Both the position numbers and the translations under genes were made by a program. This document shows positions 51,205 through 60,938 of a DNA stretch of 64,000 nucleotides, in pieces (positions within the stretch are counted from its first letter, which is position 1; the number at the start of each line of letters is the position of its first letter). Origin of the DNA: Pseudomonas viridiflava (lineage in GTDB: Bacteria > Pseudomonadota > Gammaproteobacteria > Pseudomonadales > Pseudomonadaceae); assembly GCF_900589395.1 (NCBI RefSeq), contig NZ_UUIS01000029.1:1-64000 (forward strand). The letters run 5' to 3'. The notes beneath the pieces were generated by a model that saw only the letters and a program-made list of their open reading frames with translations, did not search any database and had not been told where the DNA came from.

Positions 51205-52086
51205 TCAGCGGTGCAGGACCAGGCGCTTGAAGCGGCGCCAGGTGGTGGTATTCATGTATTTGAAGGGAATATCACGCAAGAGTTTCCAGGCATGAGGCTT
51301 GTCGCTTACCACCGCGTATTTGAGGGCCTTGTGCAGCGCGTGCGCCTTGGCGCTTGGATAGTCAGGATGGTCGATATAGGACGAGAGCGCCTGCAGATCG
51401 GCGTCGAGCAGCACCTTGTAGTTGCGCGACAGGTTGTTGGGGTGGCGCCGGTAACGGGTGACCTTGACCGGCAGGACATCGATCCGGTACCCCCTGGCGG
51501 CAATGCGCAGGGTGATCTGGAAGTCCTGCACCCTGATGGCCGGGTTATAGCCACCGGCATCACGCAGCGCCTGCATGCGGTACAGCGCCACCGGCGCGCC
51601 GACCACCACAGCCCCGCGTACCACCTCATCGAAATGCAGGCACTCGACTTCCTCGCGGTGCTGGCACTTGAGGTCTTTACCTTCACAGTCCATGTAGGTG
51701 ATCAATGCGCCGACAATGCCGACCTGCGGATGCAGGTTCAGGTACTCGGCGCGAATGCGCACCGAGAACGGCAGCATGATGTCGTCCAGGTCCGGCGTGG
51801 CCACGAACACCCCGCGGGCATGACGCAAGCCGTGATTGAGCGCGGCGCTCACGCCCTGGTTGGGCTGGCGGTAAAGCTGGAACGGGTAACGGGCTTGCAG
51901 GGCCTGCAGCCTGGCATAGCTGTCATCGGTAGAGCCGTCATCGACGATGATGACCTCGAAAGGCTCATAGTCCTGGGCAAAGATGCTGTCGATGGCGCAT
52001 TCGAGGTAGGTCCCGGCGTTGTAGCACGGAGCAATGATGGAGACGAGCGGCCCTTGTGTTGCGGCCTTTTGTTGAATTGACATCAT
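51205..52086 (-). CDS. Glycosyltransferase family 2
   Basis: A 293-residue GT-A enzyme: LVSIIAPCYNAGTYLECAIDSIFAQDYEPFEVIIVDDGSTDDS at the N-terminus, the metal-binding TPDLDDI motif near residue 103, and a C-terminal LHKALKYAVVSDKPHAWKLLRDIPFKYMNT region. It should transfer a sugar to a lipopolysaccharide or exopolysaccharide acceptor. No membrane helix is obvious. It precedes and is probably co-transcribed with the hexapeptide acetyltransferase. Two ATGs (52086, 52083) are possible starts. Confidence 0.88.
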   Translation of the reverse strand: MMSIQQKAATQGPLVSIIAPCYNAGTYLECAIDSIFAQDYEPFEVIIVDDGSTDDSYARLQALQARYPFQLYRQPNQGVSAALNHGLRHARGVFVATPDLDDIMLPFSVRIRAEYLNLHPQVGIVGALITYMDCEGKDLKCQHREEVECLHFDEVVRGAVVVGAPVALYRMQALRDAGGYNPAIRVQDFQITLRIAARGYRIDVLPVKVTRYRRHPNNLSRNYKVLLDADLQALSSYIDHPDYPSAKAHALHKALKYAVVSDKPHAWKLLRDIPFKYMNTTTWRRFKRLVLHR

Positions 52087-52314
52087 GGTAAGTCACACAT
52101 CATCAAGGGTTACTACAGCCCGCAACGTGAGGGCGCGACATTCAAGCATTCCCTTTGAAAAGCAACTTCCTGTCTGTTATCTGGCAGTTCAACACAACGC
52201 TCTGCGCACGTAGACGCCTTGAAGCCGAAAGGTTCGGGTCTGCGTGTCGTGGCGTGCCGCGATTATCGGGGGGTGATGCACCGCTTTGAAAGCGATCTAA
52301 CAAATCGTTACCAA

Positions 52315-52343
52315 TAAAAAAGCCCTGTTCATTGAACAGGGCT
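52315..52343 (-). terminator. cyo operon terminator
   Basis: AGCCCTGTTC-ATT-GAACAGGGCT perfect 10-bp stem (52321-52343), followed on the minus strand by T6. It lies 23 bp after the cyoE stop; the structure could also stop plus-strand transcription. Confidence 0.85.
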
Positions 52344-52366
52344 TTGGGGTACCGCTCAGGCACGCT

Positions 52367-53254
52367 TCAGAAGACGTAAGCCACCAATGATTCTTCGGCC
52401 ACCTGAAAGTCCACCGACATCATCACGCTCAGCGCGGTAATGGTGACGATGGAGAACACGAACAGCTTGCGCGCCCAGACAGTATCGTCGACGGCCTTGT
52501 AGCCTTTCCAGGCCATGTACAACCAGTACATGCCCATGCCTGCCGCCACCGCGAGGTAGTTGAGGCCCGCATAGCCGCCGAACGTCAGCATCAGGGTAGC
52601 AACCAGGAATGCCAGGATGTACAGCAGGATGTGGCGCTTGGTCACCAGAATGCCACGTTCGACCGGCAGGACCGGAATCTTCGCTGCACGGTAGTCGTTG
52701 AAGCGAAAGATCGCGATGGCATACGAGTGCGGCATTTGCCACAGGCTGAACATCACCAGCAGCGTGAGGGCCGCGAAGTCGAAGCTGTTGCTCACCGCGC
52801 AATAGCCCACCACCGGAGGCATGGCCCCCGAGAGGCTGCCGATCAGCGTGCCGTGCACCGACTTGCGCTTGAAGTACAGGCTGTAGAGACCGACGTAGAC
52901 CACAAAGCCGATCACCACCAGCAGCGCCGACAGCGGGTTGGCGTAGGTGTACAGCAACCCCACGCCTGCCACGCCGAGAATCGTTCCGTACAGCAGGGCC
53001 AGCTTCAGTGAAACCAGGCCCTGGACCAGCACACGGTTGCGCGTACGCTCCATGCGCTGATCGATGTCACGGTCGATGCAGTTGTTGAACACGCAACCGG
53101 AGGCCACGACCAGCGAGGTCCCGATGATCGCCGCCAGAAGCACGACGAAATCGATATCTCCCTTGGAAGCCAGGAAAAAGCCACCTGCCACCGAAAGCAC
53201 ATTACCGAAAATGATCCCCGGTTTGGTGATTTGGATAAAGTGCTTCAGCGACAT
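52367..53254 (-). CDS. cyoE: Protohaem IX farnesyltransferase (haem O synthase)
   Basis: A 295-residue polytopic UbiA-family prenyltransferase. The first Asp-rich motif is [21 protein letters not shown], and further signatures are [15 protein letters not shown] and the [16 protein letters not shown] segment. It adds farnesyl to haem B to give haem O for cytochrome bo3. Last gene of cyoABCDE, 10 nt after cyoD. Confidence 0.95.
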   Translation of the reverse strand: MSLKHFIQITKPGIIFGNVLSVAGGFFLASKGDIDFVVLLAAIIGTSLVVASGCVFNNCIDRDIDQRMERTRNRVLVQGLVSLKLALLYGTILGVAGVGLLYTYANPLSALLVVIGFVVYVGLYSLYFKRKSVHGTLIGSLSGAMPPVVGYCAVSNSFDFAALTLLVMFSLWQMPHSYAIAIFRFNDYRAAKIPVLPVERGILVTKRHILLYILAFLVATLMLTFGGYAGLNYLAVAAGMGMYWLYMAWKGYKAVDDTVWARKLFVFSIVTITALSVMMSVDFQVAEESLVAYVF

Positions 53255-53264
53255 CAGGATTTCC

Positions 53265-53615
53265 TCACTGCGCCATCATTTCACGGTGGATGCTGAAGAT
53301 GATCCACAGCGACAGGCCGACCAGGAACACGATCACCAACGCGGTGAAGACAAACGCCGTCACGTTGTTGCGCTGCGTATTGCTGAAGTCCAGGTGCAGG
53401 AAGTAATGCAGGTGCACCAGGATCTGGATGATCGCAAAGGCCATGATGATCATGATGGTAGTGTCTTTCGGCAGAACCGGAGACATCACCAGCGCGAACG
53501 GTATGGCCGTCAGGATGATCGACAGTACGAAGCCGATCATGTACGACTTCACCGAGCCGTGGCTGTGATCGTCGGCGTGGCCGTGATCACCGGCAGAGTT
53601 GTGTGGATTAGCCAT
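53265..53615 (-). CDS. cyoD: Cytochrome bo3 ubiquinol oxidase subunit IV
   Basis: A 116-residue protein with a His/Asp-rich N-terminus ([11 protein letters not shown]) and three membrane helices ([62 protein letters not shown]). This matches subunit IV of haem-copper quinol oxidases, which helps assemble the copper centre. It is directly joined to cyoC (stop and start adjacent). Confidence 0.95.
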   Translation of the reverse strand: MANPHNSAGDHGHADDHSHGSVKSYMIGFVLSIILTAIPFALVMSPVLPKDTTIMIIMAFAIIQILVHLHYFLHLDFSNTQRNNVTAFVFTALVIVFLVGLSLWIIFSIHREMMAQ

Positions 53616-54245
53616 TTACAGCGCCCCCAGCAGATAAACGATGGTGAACACACCAATCCAGACCACGTCCAGGAAGTGCCAGAACAGGCTCAGGCAGCTC
53701 AGGCGGGTCTTGTTGGTGTTGGTCAGGCCCTTTTTCTGGACCTGATACATCATGATGCCCATCCAGATCAGACCACTGGTCACGTGGACGCCGTGCAGGC
53801 CGACCAGCGAGAAGAAGGCCGACAGGAAGCCGCTCTTGCTTGGACCGTAGCCTTCGTGGATCAGGTGATGGAACTCGTAGACTTCCATGGCGATGAACGC
53901 CGCACCGCACACGAACGTCAGGGCCAGCCAGGCCAGGACCTGGCTCTTGTTGCCCTTGTACAGTGCCAGCATGGCAAAGCCGTAGGTGATCGAGCTGACC
54001 AGCAGGAACGCGGTTTCCACGGCCACGAATGGCAGCAGGAAGATGTCCTGGCCCGACGGGCCACCGGCGACGCTGTTTACCATCACGGCATAGACCGCGA
54101 AGAACGAGGCAAACAGCACGCAGTCGGTCATCAGGTACAGCCAGAAGCCGTAGACCGTCATGCCACCACTGTCGTGGTGATCGTCATGCCCGTGGTCATC
54201 GTGGTCGTGACCATGGGCTCCGGAGTGAATAGCGGTATTAGACAT
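53616..54245 (-). CDS. cyoC: Cytochrome bo3 ubiquinol oxidase subunit III
   Basis: A 209-residue protein with five membrane helices in the subunit III pattern: [58 protein letters not shown]-like, [21 protein letters not shown], and [22 protein letters not shown]. The N-terminus is His/Asp-rich ([17 protein letters not shown]), which may bind metal. It is 3 nt from cyoB. Confidence 0.95.
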   Translation of the reverse strand: MSNTAIHSGAHGHDHDDHGHDDHHDSGGMTVYGFWLYLMTDCVLFASFFAVYAVMVNSVAGGPSGQDIFLLPFVAVETAFLLVSSITYGFAMLALYKGNKSQVLAWLALTFVCGAAFIAMEVYEFHHLIHEGYGPSKSGFLSAFFSLVGLHGVHVTSGLIWMGIMMYQVQKKGLTNTNKTRLSCLSLFWHFLDVVWIGVFTIVYLLGAL

Positions 54246-54248
54246 TGT

Positions 54249-56261
54249 TTAAACCTGTTCCAGCGGAGACTTGACAGGAGTGTAGGCACCGTTGGCCGCC
54301 AGGACCTTGTGATGCTCACCTTCGATACGTGCAACTTCTTCGGCCGGCACCATGTAGCCCTGGTCGTCACGCGCAGCGTGGGCAACGAAGACGGCGATGG
54401 TTGCTACCAGGCTTGCGCCCACCAGCCACCAGATGTGCCAGATGAATGCGAAACCGAAGACGGTTAGCAGCAGACCCATGTACATGCCGGTCGGCGTGTT
54501 GTTCGGCATGTGGATCGCCGAATACTTGGCCGGAACCTGGTACGCGGTACCTGCACGCTTGGCATCGGTGAAGGCATCGATGTCCTTGGCTTCAGGCAGC
54601 ACGGCGAAGTTGTAGAACGGCGGTGGCGACGAAGTGGACCACTCCAGGGTGTGGCCATTCCATGGGTCGCCGGTGACGTCCGGGTTCTTGTGGCGGTCGC
54701 GGATACTGACGAACAGCTGGATCAGTTGCGAAGCGATACCACAGGCAATCAGCACGGCACCGAACAGCGCGATGTTCAGGTAGACGTTCCACTCCGGCAT
54801 GTCGGTTGCGTTCAGACGACGGGTCATGCCCAGGAAGCCCAGCGCGTACAGCGGCATGAAGGCCACGAAGAAGCCGACGATCCAGAACCAGAATGCCGAC
54901 TTGCCCCAGCCTTCGTGCAGCTTGAAGCCGAACGCTTTCGGGAACCAGAACGCAAAGCCTGCGATGTAACCGAAGACCGCACCGCCGATGATCACGTTGT
55001 GGAAGTGAGCAATCACGAACAGGCTGTTGTGCAGAACGAAGTCAGCACCCGGAATGGCCAGCAGAACGCCGGTCATGCCGCCGATCGAGAAGGTCACCAT
55101 GAAGCCCAGGGTCCACATGACTGGCGCGGTGAAGCGCAGACGGCCCTGGTACATGGTGAACAGCCAGTTGAACAGCTTCACACCCGTCGGGATCGCGATG
55201 AGCATCGTCGCCAGGCCGAAGAAGGCGTTGACGTTGGCGCCGGCGCCCATGGTGAAGAAGTGGTGCAGCCAGACCACGAAGCCCAGTACGCAGATACCGC
55301 CAGACGCGAAGATCATCGACTTGTGGCCGAACAGGCGCTTGCCGGTGAACGTCGAGATGACCTCGGAGAACACACCGAACGCCGGCAGGACCAGGATGTA
55401 CACCTCAGGGTGACCCCATGCCCAGAACAGGTTCACGTACATCATCGGGTTACCGCCCAATTCGTTCGTGAAAATGTGGAAGTCCAGGTAACGGTCAAGG
55501 GTCAGCAGGGCCAGACACGCTGTCAGGATCGGGAACGAAGCCACGATCAGGACGTTGGCGAACGTACAGGTCCAGGTGAAGATCGGCATGTCCATCAGTT
55601 TCATGCCAGGGGTACGCATCTTCAGGACGGTAACCAGGAAGTTCACGCCCGTCAGTGTCGTACCCAGTCCGGATAGCTGTAGCGCCCAGATGTAGTAGTC
55701 GACCCCCACGCCAGGACTGTATTGCAGGCCCGACAGCGGTGGATAGGCAACCCAGCCCGTCTTGGCGAACTCACCGACACCCAGGGAGATGTTGATCAGC
55801 AGCATGCCGGCAACCAGCAGCCAGAAGCTCAGGGAGTTCAGGAACGGGAAGGCAACGTCGCGCGCACCGATCTGCAGCGGCAGGACAATGTTCATCAGGC
55901 CGGTGAAGAAAGGCATCGCCATGAAGATGATCATGATCACACCGTGGGCGGTGAAGATCTGGTCATAGTGCTCAGGCGGCAGGAAGCCTTCGGCGCCGTT
56001 CTGCGCCATCGCCAGTTGGGTACGCATCATGATGGCGTCGGCAAAGCCGCGCAGCAGCATGACCATGGCCACGATGATGTACATGACGCCGATTTTCTTG
56101 TGGTCGACCGACGTCAGCCACTCGGTCCACAGGTAGTTCCACTTCTTGAAGTAGGTGATTGCACCGACCACGGCCAGACCGCCCAGAGCGATCATGGCAA
56201 GGGTCACCATGACTATCGGCTCGTGGAACGGTACTGATTCCAGACTTAATTTGCCTAACAT
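54249..56261 (-). CDS. cyoB: Cytochrome bo3 ubiquinol oxidase subunit I
   Basis: A 670-residue haem-copper oxidase subunit with about 15 membrane helices. It has the haem/CuB ligands in FFTAHG-like [37 protein letters not shown] (His-Tyr crosslink site) and [10 protein letters not shown]. The K- and D-channel residues sit in expected places. It reduces oxygen to water while pumping protons, with ubiquinol as electron donor. Normal length for the family. Confidence 0.97.
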   Translation of the reverse strand: MLGKLSLESVPFHEPIVMVTLAMIALGGLAVVGAITYFKKWNYLWTEWLTSVDHKKIGVMYIIVAMVMLLRGFADAIMMRTQLAMAQNGAEGFLPPEHYDQIFTAHGVIMIIFMAMPFFTGLMNIVLPLQIGARDVAFPFLNSLSFWLLVAGMLLINISLGVGEFAKTGWVAYPPLSGLQYSPGVGVDYYIWALQLSGLGTTLTGVNFLVTVLKMRTPGMKLMDMPIFTWTCTFANVLIVASFPILTACLALLTLDRYLDFHIFTNELGGNPMMYVNLFWAWGHPEVYILVLPAFGVFSEVISTFTGKRLFGHKSMIFASGGICVLGFVVWLHHFFTMGAGANVNAFFGLATMLIAIPTGVKLFNWLFTMYQGRLRFTAPVMWTLGFMVTFSIGGMTGVLLAIPGADFVLHNSLFVIAHFHNVIIGGAVFGYIAGFAFWFPKAFGFKLHEGWGKSAFWFWIVGFFVAFMPLYALGFLGMTRRLNATDMPEWNVYLNIALFGAVLIACGIASQLIQLFVSIRDRHKNPDVTGDPWNGHTLEWSTSSPPPFYNFAVLPEAKDIDAFTDAKRAGTAYQVPAKYSAIHMPNNTPTGMYMGLLLTVFGFAFIWHIWWLVGASLVATIAVFVAHAARDDQGYMVPAEEVARIEGEHHKVLAANGAYTPVKSPLEQV

Positions 56262-56264
56262 TGT

Positions 56265-57212
56265 TTACTCCTCTGCCCCGGCAGCTGAACGTTCGCTCTT
56301 GACCGCACCATCGGTACCGGTGACCTGTTTCTGGTCACGGATGCTCTGCTTGCTTGGCCCGTGGTTCATCCCCTCGTACTTGTCGATGATGATCTGGAAC
56401 AGACCAGGCGTGACAGTGGAGTAGAGTTCTACGGGGTTGCGCTCGCTAGGTTTGAGCAATGCTGCGTATTCAGCCGAGTCAAGCTGTTTAGGTGAATTCT
56501 TGACTTCTTTGATCCAGGCCTCGTAATCAGCCTGGCTGGTTGCGATAGCCTTGAACTTCATGCCGGTGAAGCCCGCGCCACTGTAGTTGGCCGAGATACC
56601 GTTGAACTCGTGGTTTTCGTTGGCGATCAGGTGCAGCTTGGTGTGCATGCCTGCCATCGCGTAGATCTGGCCGCCCAGACCCGGGATGAAGAACGAGTTC
56701 ATCACGCTGTCGGAAGTGACCTGGAAGTTGATCGGCGTGTTGGCCGGGAAAACGATCTTGTTGACCGTGGCAATGCCCAGTTCCGGGTAGACGAACAGCC
56801 ATTTCCAGTCCAGCGAGATAGCCTGGATGACCACCGGCTTGACGTCGGAATCCAGAGGACGATACGGGTCCAGCTTGTGGGTCGACACGTAGGTGAAGTA
56901 ACCCAGGAAAATCAGCAGGATGATCGGCACACCCCAGACCGCGACTTCGATCTTGGTCGAGTGCGACCAGTCAGGCGTGTACTTGGCAGCCTTGTTGGTG
57001 GCGCGATATTTCCAGGCAAAGATGAAGGTCATGAAAATGACCGGGATGACCACGATCAGCATCAGCAACGTGGCGATAACGATCAGGTTGCGTTGCTCGA
57101 TACCCACCTGCCCTTTCGGGTCGAGCAGCGGGAAGCCTTCACAACCACTGAGTAAAAGCATACTCAACAGGGCCAAGTAGCCAAAAAACCTGGGGTACCT
57201 ATTTTTACTCAT
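56265..57212 (-). CDS. cyoA: Cytochrome bo3 ubiquinol oxidase subunit II
   Basis: A 315-residue lipoprotein with a lipobox (LLLSGCEGF), two membrane helices, and a periplasmic cupredoxin domain (IQAISLDWKWLFVYPELGIATVNKIVFPANTPINFQVTSDSVMNSFFIPGLGGQIYAMAGM) without the CuA Cys ligands, as in quinol oxidases. ATG 57212 follows AGAGG at 7 nt. First gene of the operon; the long upstream region suggests complex control. Confidence 0.96.
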   Translation of the reverse strand: MSKNRYPRFFGYLALLSMLLLSGCEGFPLLDPKGQVGIEQRNLIVIATLLMLIVVIPVIFMTFIFAWKYRATNKAAKYTPDWSHSTKIEVAVWGVPIILLIFLGYFTYVSTHKLDPYRPLDSDVKPVVIQAISLDWKWLFVYPELGIATVNKIVFPANTPINFQVTSDSVMNSFFIPGLGGQIYAMAGMHTKLHLIANENHEFNGISANYSGAGFTGMKFKAIATSQADYEAWIKEVKNSPKQLDSAEYAALLKPSERNPVELYSTVTPGLFQIIIDKYEGMNHGPSKQSIRDQKQVTGTDGAVKSERSAAGAEE

Positions 57213-57657
57213 CTCACGACCTCTAAAAGCAGCTTGCGCGGTGCTGTTGGGTTTTGACCGCCAACACTTCACCCTGCCAGTGCCGGCATATTTTTTAAAA
57301 TTGAACAAGGGCCTGCCAGAACGCAGTAGCGAAACGACAAATCCGGTTTTAGCTTGGAGTCTCTTATCTTGAATGGCTGAAAGCCGCCTGTTGTGCAGGA
57401 CAGCGTTCTTCAGCGCGGCCATTCGGTGCGCTCTGAGGCAAGCGTTGCGCGGCCTGTAGGGTACACAGCGGCACTCCGGGCCTCAAAAACAGCTAATCGT
57501 CAAGCCGGGCCGGACGATAACTGCGGGCGATTGTAGATATGTAAATTTTTATTGACTATGCCTTATTTTGCAACAGTTAATCTCAAGATCGGTAACAATT
57601 GCAACATATTGTTGTCGCCGAGCCTGGTAAAACGCCCCGCAAACGAGGCGTTTCTGG
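57213..57657. other. 445-bp cyo upstream region
   Basis: Between cyoA and the dsbB terminator. The half near dsbB (57535-57620) is AT-rich, with a CAACA-TAT-TGTTG inverted repeat (57602-57614) that could bind a regulator. No gene is seen. Known cyo regulators (Anr, Fur, CyoR-like) have no consensus site here that can be assigned by eye. Confidence 0.45.
57629..57653 (-). terminator. dsbB terminator
   Basis: AAACGCC/GGCGTTT stem with a 10-nt loop (57630-57653); on the minus strand the stem is followed by TTTT. It starts 5 nt after the dsbB stop. Confidence 0.7.
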
Positions 57658-58182
57658 CTAAAGCCCTTGTAACTCATAAGGCTTACGCCGGTTGCGAATG
57701 ATCCCCAGGGGAACCAGCACAGCAGTGAGGACGAATGCTACCAGAGCCCACTGCGCCAGGGACAGTCCCAGAACAGGCGGATAGGGTGTGGAGCAGAAGC
57801 CGCTGACCTGAAAGCCCAACGGAAACATTGAGGCCAAGGGTAGACCATCCACGATCGGTTGCAGAGTGTCGATCCCGCAACTGACCGCCGGATTGGCCAG
57901 TACCCAGACGTGTCGGCCGGCCGCCGCAATACCGCCGATGGCACTGAGCACCACCAGTACCTCGAACAGCGTCAGGCTGCGCCGGCCAGGCATTGCAGCG
58001 CCGATGAAGGCGAACAGAGCAATGCCCAGCAAGGCGTAGCGCTGCAGAATGCACAGCGGGCAAGGCGCCTCGCCGAGCACCACCTGCATGTACAGGGCCC
58101 CGCCGATCAGCGACAGGCAGATGATTCCCAGCAGAACCAGAAAGCGTTTTTCGCGCCTCAGGTACAACATGTTGTCGCTCAT
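57658..58182 (-). CDS. dsbB: Disulfide bond formation protein DsbB
   Basis: A 174-residue protein with four membrane helices. The first periplasmic Cys pair is Cys41-Pro-Leu-Cys44 (APCPLCILQRYAL); the second pair is Cys102 (VSCGIDTLQP) and Cys130 (SGFCSTPYPP). It re-oxidises DsbA and passes electrons to ubiquinone. Next to the cyo operon, whose product re-oxidises ubiquinol; this is consistent with one respiratory path but may be only proximity. Confidence 0.93.
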   Translation of the reverse strand: MSDNMLYLRREKRFLVLLGIICLSLIGGALYMQVVLGEAPCPLCILQRYALLGIALFAFIGAAMPGRRSLTLFEVLVVLSAIGGIAAAGRHVWVLANPAVSCGIDTLQPIVDGLPLASMFPLGFQVSGFCSTPYPPVLGLSLAQWALVAFVLTAVLVPLGIIRNRRKPYELQGL

Positions 58183-58763
58183 TCACTTACCTTTCGAATT
58201 GGAGTGCGGTTTAACCCGCGATGATCGGTGTCATCTGCCGATAACTCAAGGGGTTGGACGCTGCGCGGGCGCATTTTCCGGTCCGGTGGCAGTGCATTTA
58301 TCCGCCACTGAAGGTGCGACCATCGGACGCAGATCGCTTCCTTATATATAGAAGGCTGCGGCCTTTTGTCGCACACCCCCTTTCAACCCCCTTCTGCGCT
58401 GATTTGTCGCACAGCCGGCACCGCGCAAGGTGCGGTGATTGGTCGCAGGTTTTTAACCCCGCACAGGGCGCGGTCATTTGTCGCAGCATTGCCTCTGCAG
58501 ACACACCTGCGGTCATTTGCCACACCGGACCTCCAACAGGGGTCCAGGATTTGACGTCAATAAAGCCAAACTGCCAGTATACTCTCTCATTTTTGTCGAC
58601 CCGTACCCTGGCCTGCATCAAAACCGTGAACCGGCTCGCGGGCCAAATCATGCCAACCCGCTATTCTCAGTCCATGGCCCACGGCCATTGCTGCGCAGAC
58701 ACGCGTTGCCTGCCGATGCCACCCATGACCTGTGGTCGACGCCACTCCACTCAGAAGGTTCTT
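58183..58763. other. 581-bp dsbB-cheV intergenic region
   Basis: Divergent spacer carrying the tandem repeat array described separately. Downstream of the array (58560-58763) the sequence is ordinary and ends in AAGG before the cheV ATG. No other gene is supported. Confidence 0.5.
58340..58526. repeat. Degenerate tandem repeats of about 38 bp
   Basis: Five units whose best-conserved part TTTGTCGCA (variants TTGGTCGCA, TTTGCCACA) starts at 58365, 58403, 58439, 58477 and 58516, spacings 38, 36, 38 and 39. Each is preceded by GCGGT(C/G)A-like bases, and several units can form a short CCGC...GCGG hairpin. A weaker sixth unit may start near 58210. Confidence 0.75.
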
Positions 58764-59660
58764 ATGTCCACCAGGAACGTGCGGGCTGACTCTCTCTCGT
58801 TGCTGCTGTTCACCTTGCGTAGCGGCAAGCTGATGGCAATCAACCTGCTCAAGGTCAGCGAGATCATTCCCTGCCCTCCCCTGACCCATTTGCCCGAGTC
58901 GCATCCACACGTCAAAGGCATCGCCATCCTGCGCGGCGCCTCGCTGTCGGTCATAGACCTGAGCCGCGCCATCGGTGGCCGCCCGCTGGCTGACCCGGAT
59001 GCCGGCTGCCTGATCGTCACCGATGTCAGCCGCAGCAAGCAGGGCCTGCATGTGCAGGCGGTCGTGCGCATTGTCCATTGCCTGAGCACCGACATACGGC
59101 CACCGCCCTTTGGTTCCAGCAGCCGTTCCTTCATCACCGGCGTGACCCAGGTCGACGGCGTGCTGGTGCAGATCCTGGACATCGAGAAAGTGATCCATGG
59201 CATTTCACCGGCGCAGATCACCGCCGAGCCGGACCAGTTGAGCAGTGAAGAAATCGAACTGCTGAGCACGGCGCGCATTCTGGTGGTCGACGACAGCCAG
59301 GTTGCCCTGCAGCAGTCGATCATCACCCTGCGCACGCTGGGCCTGGAGTGCCACACCGCCCGCAGCGCCCGGGAGGCCATGGATGTGCTGCTGGAACTGC
59401 AAGGCACGCCCGGCCAGATCAATATCCTGGTGTCGGACATCGAGATGTCGGAGATGGACGGCTACACCCTGACCCGCACCTTGCGTGAAACCCCGGATTT
59501 CCAGGACCTGTACATCCTGCTGCACACCTCGCTCAACAGCACCATGAACAGCGAGAAAGCCCGAGCGGCCGGTGCCCATGCCGTACTGACCAAGTTTTCG
59601 TCACCCGACCTGACCCGCTGCCTGGTCGAAGCCGCGCGCACGGTGCAGGCAGGCGCATAA
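58764..59660 (+). CDS. cheV: Chemotaxis coupling protein CheV
   Basis: A 298-residue protein with an N-terminal CheW-like domain (about 1-150: LLLFTLRSGKLMAINLLKVSEI, VKGIAILRGASLSVIDLSRAIGG) and a C-terminal receiver domain from residue 170 (ARILVVDDSQVALQ). The phosphoacceptor is Asp225 (ILVSDIEMSEMDGY), and the conserved Lys is in AVLTKF. It couples receptors to CheA and may act as a phosphate sink. AAGG lies before ATG 58764. The upstream open frame to 58254 is interrupted in sense by repeats and is not part of the protein. Confidence 0.93.
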   Translation: MSTRNVRADSLSLLLFTLRSGKLMAINLLKVSEIIPCPPLTHLPESHPHVKGIAILRGASLSVIDLSRAIGGRPLADPDAGCLIVTDVSRSKQGLHVQAVVRIVHCLSTDIRPPPFGSSSRSFITGVTQVDGVLVQILDIEKVIHGISPAQITAEPDQLSSEEIELLSTARILVVDDSQVALQQSIITLRTLGLECHTARSAREAMDVLLELQGTPGQINILVSDIEMSEMDGYTLTRTLRETPDFQDLYILLHTSLNSTMNSEKARAAGAHAVLTKFSSPDLTRCLVEAARTVQAGA

Positions 59661-59783
59661 GCGTCGCTGGCCGGGCGGCGATCCGTTTCAGCCGGGAACG
59701 CGGTCACCGCAGCGCCCGACATTCGCCGCACCGTCACCCAACGCAGTACCATCAGCCTTCACCCACCGCTCATGGAGACGGCG

Positions 59784-60098
59784 ATGAAAACCGCCTTTGC
59801 ACTGTTGATCACCACCGCCTGCGCCATCGGCCAGGCCCACGCGTCCAGCGGACAAGCCTGGAAAGACCTCGACAAGGCTGTCCTGGCCGGCTGCCAGAAA
59901 GCCAGCCAGCTCAAGGACCCCACGCCCGTCGGCACCCCCGCCCGCTTCGATGACCGGACCGGTTTCGATGCCGTGCTGCTGCAAGGGCGCTACCCGCAAA
60001 AACACATGAACAACCGTCAGGGCCGCGAGCTGTGCCTCTACCAGCGCAAGACCGGCAGCGCCAGCGTCACCGAATGGGACAGCATCCAGCCGCGCTGA
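59784..60098 (+). CDS. Small secreted protein, function unknown
   Basis: A 104-residue protein with a signal peptide (KTAFALLITTACAIGQAHA-S). The mature part of about 84 residues has two Cys (AGCQKASQL and ELCLYQRKTG) that could form a disulfide and no known domain. GGAGA lies upstream of ATG 59784; an ATG four codons earlier is less well placed. Adjacent genes (cheV, a YkgJ-type protein) do not point to a function. Confidence 0.6.
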   Translation: MKTAFALLITTACAIGQAHASSGQAWKDLDKAVLAGCQKASQLKDPTPVGTPARFDDRTGFDAVLLQGRYPQKHMNNRQGRELCLYQRKTGSASVTEWDSIQPR

Positions 60099-60197
60099 AC
60101 CCGCGCTGGCACATGTCTTGCGTCGCCATGGTTTGCGACCTGCAAGGTCAAGAAACAGACAACGTTCTGGCGCCGACACGGATGACCCCCAACGACC

Positions 60198-60938
60198 ATG
60201 AATACCCGGTTTAACTGCGTCGGGTGCGGCAGCTGCTGCACCGACCATCATGTGCCCCTGACCCTCGGGGAAGCGGCGCAATGGGCCGCCGATGGCGGCA
60301 GTATCATCGTGTTGACCGAAGCCTTTCTCGACAATGGCTATGGCGTGCCCCCAGAGCAGCTGCAGCACGCCACCCGCCGCTCGATCCAGGTGACCAGCGG
60401 CCAGGCACGCGCATGGGTGGCCATCACCTTCGCCGCTTATAACGTCGGTCCCTGCCGTAATCTTGACGCCGAGAAGCTGTGCCGCATCTACGAGCGCCGG
60501 CCTCTGGTCTGCCGCATCTACCCGATGGAAATCAACCCGCACATTCCGTTGCGTCCCCAGGCCAAAGATTGCCCGCCCGAATCCTGGGACCAAGGTCCGT
60601 TACTGATCGTCGGCAACGCCGTGGCGGATCCGGCGCTGCGCAACCTGATCGAGCAGTCACGCCAGGCCGACCGTGATGACATCGCAGCCAAGCAAGCCAT
60701 CTGCCAGCAATTGGGTATTCATACCACGGCGCTCAAGGGCAACGGCTTTGTCGCCTACCTGCCTGACATGCAGGCGTTCGGCGCCGCCCTGCAAACACCC
60801 CGGACACCGCCCGGTCCCGCCCAATGGACCTTTCATGTCGCCGGCGACCAGGTGATCGACACCTTGCAGCAGGCCGGCGCGCAGTTGGTCGACCACCAGG
60901 CGCCCTCTTACCTGTTCATTCCCTTGCAGTCCGCCTGA
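60198..60938 (+). CDS. YkgJ-family cysteine-cluster protein
   Basis: A 246-residue protein. The N-terminal cluster Cys7-Cys10-Cys13-Cys14 (NCVGCGSCC) and the later GPCRNLDAEKLCRIYERRPLVCRIYPM are the two halves of the YkgJ/UPF0153-type metal (zinc or Fe-S) site. The rest is helical without a recognised domain. The biochemical role of the family is not known. Convergent with the fimbrial genes, 0 nt between the stops. Confidence 0.82.
   Translation: MNTRFNCVGCGSCCTDHHVPLTLGEAAQWAADGGSIIVLTEAFLDNGYGVPPEQLQHATRRSIQVTSGQARAWVAITFAAYNVGPCRNLDAEKLCRIYERRPLVCRIYPMEINPHIPLRPQAKDCPPESWDQGPLLIVGNAVADPALRNLIEQSRQADRDDIAAKQAICQQLGIHTTALKGNGFVAYLPDMQAFGAALQTPRTPPGPAQWTFHVAGDQVIDTLQQAGAQLVDHQAPSYLFIPLQSA

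Noticed and set aside
54510-55676. A 388-codon plus-strand open frame opposite cyoB
   Set aside because: Antisense shadow of cyoB with an extreme Glu/His/Arg/Gln composition.
58340-58526. CRISPR array
   Set aside because: The units are degenerate over their whole length with no constant repeat plus unique spacer pattern, and there are no cas genes.
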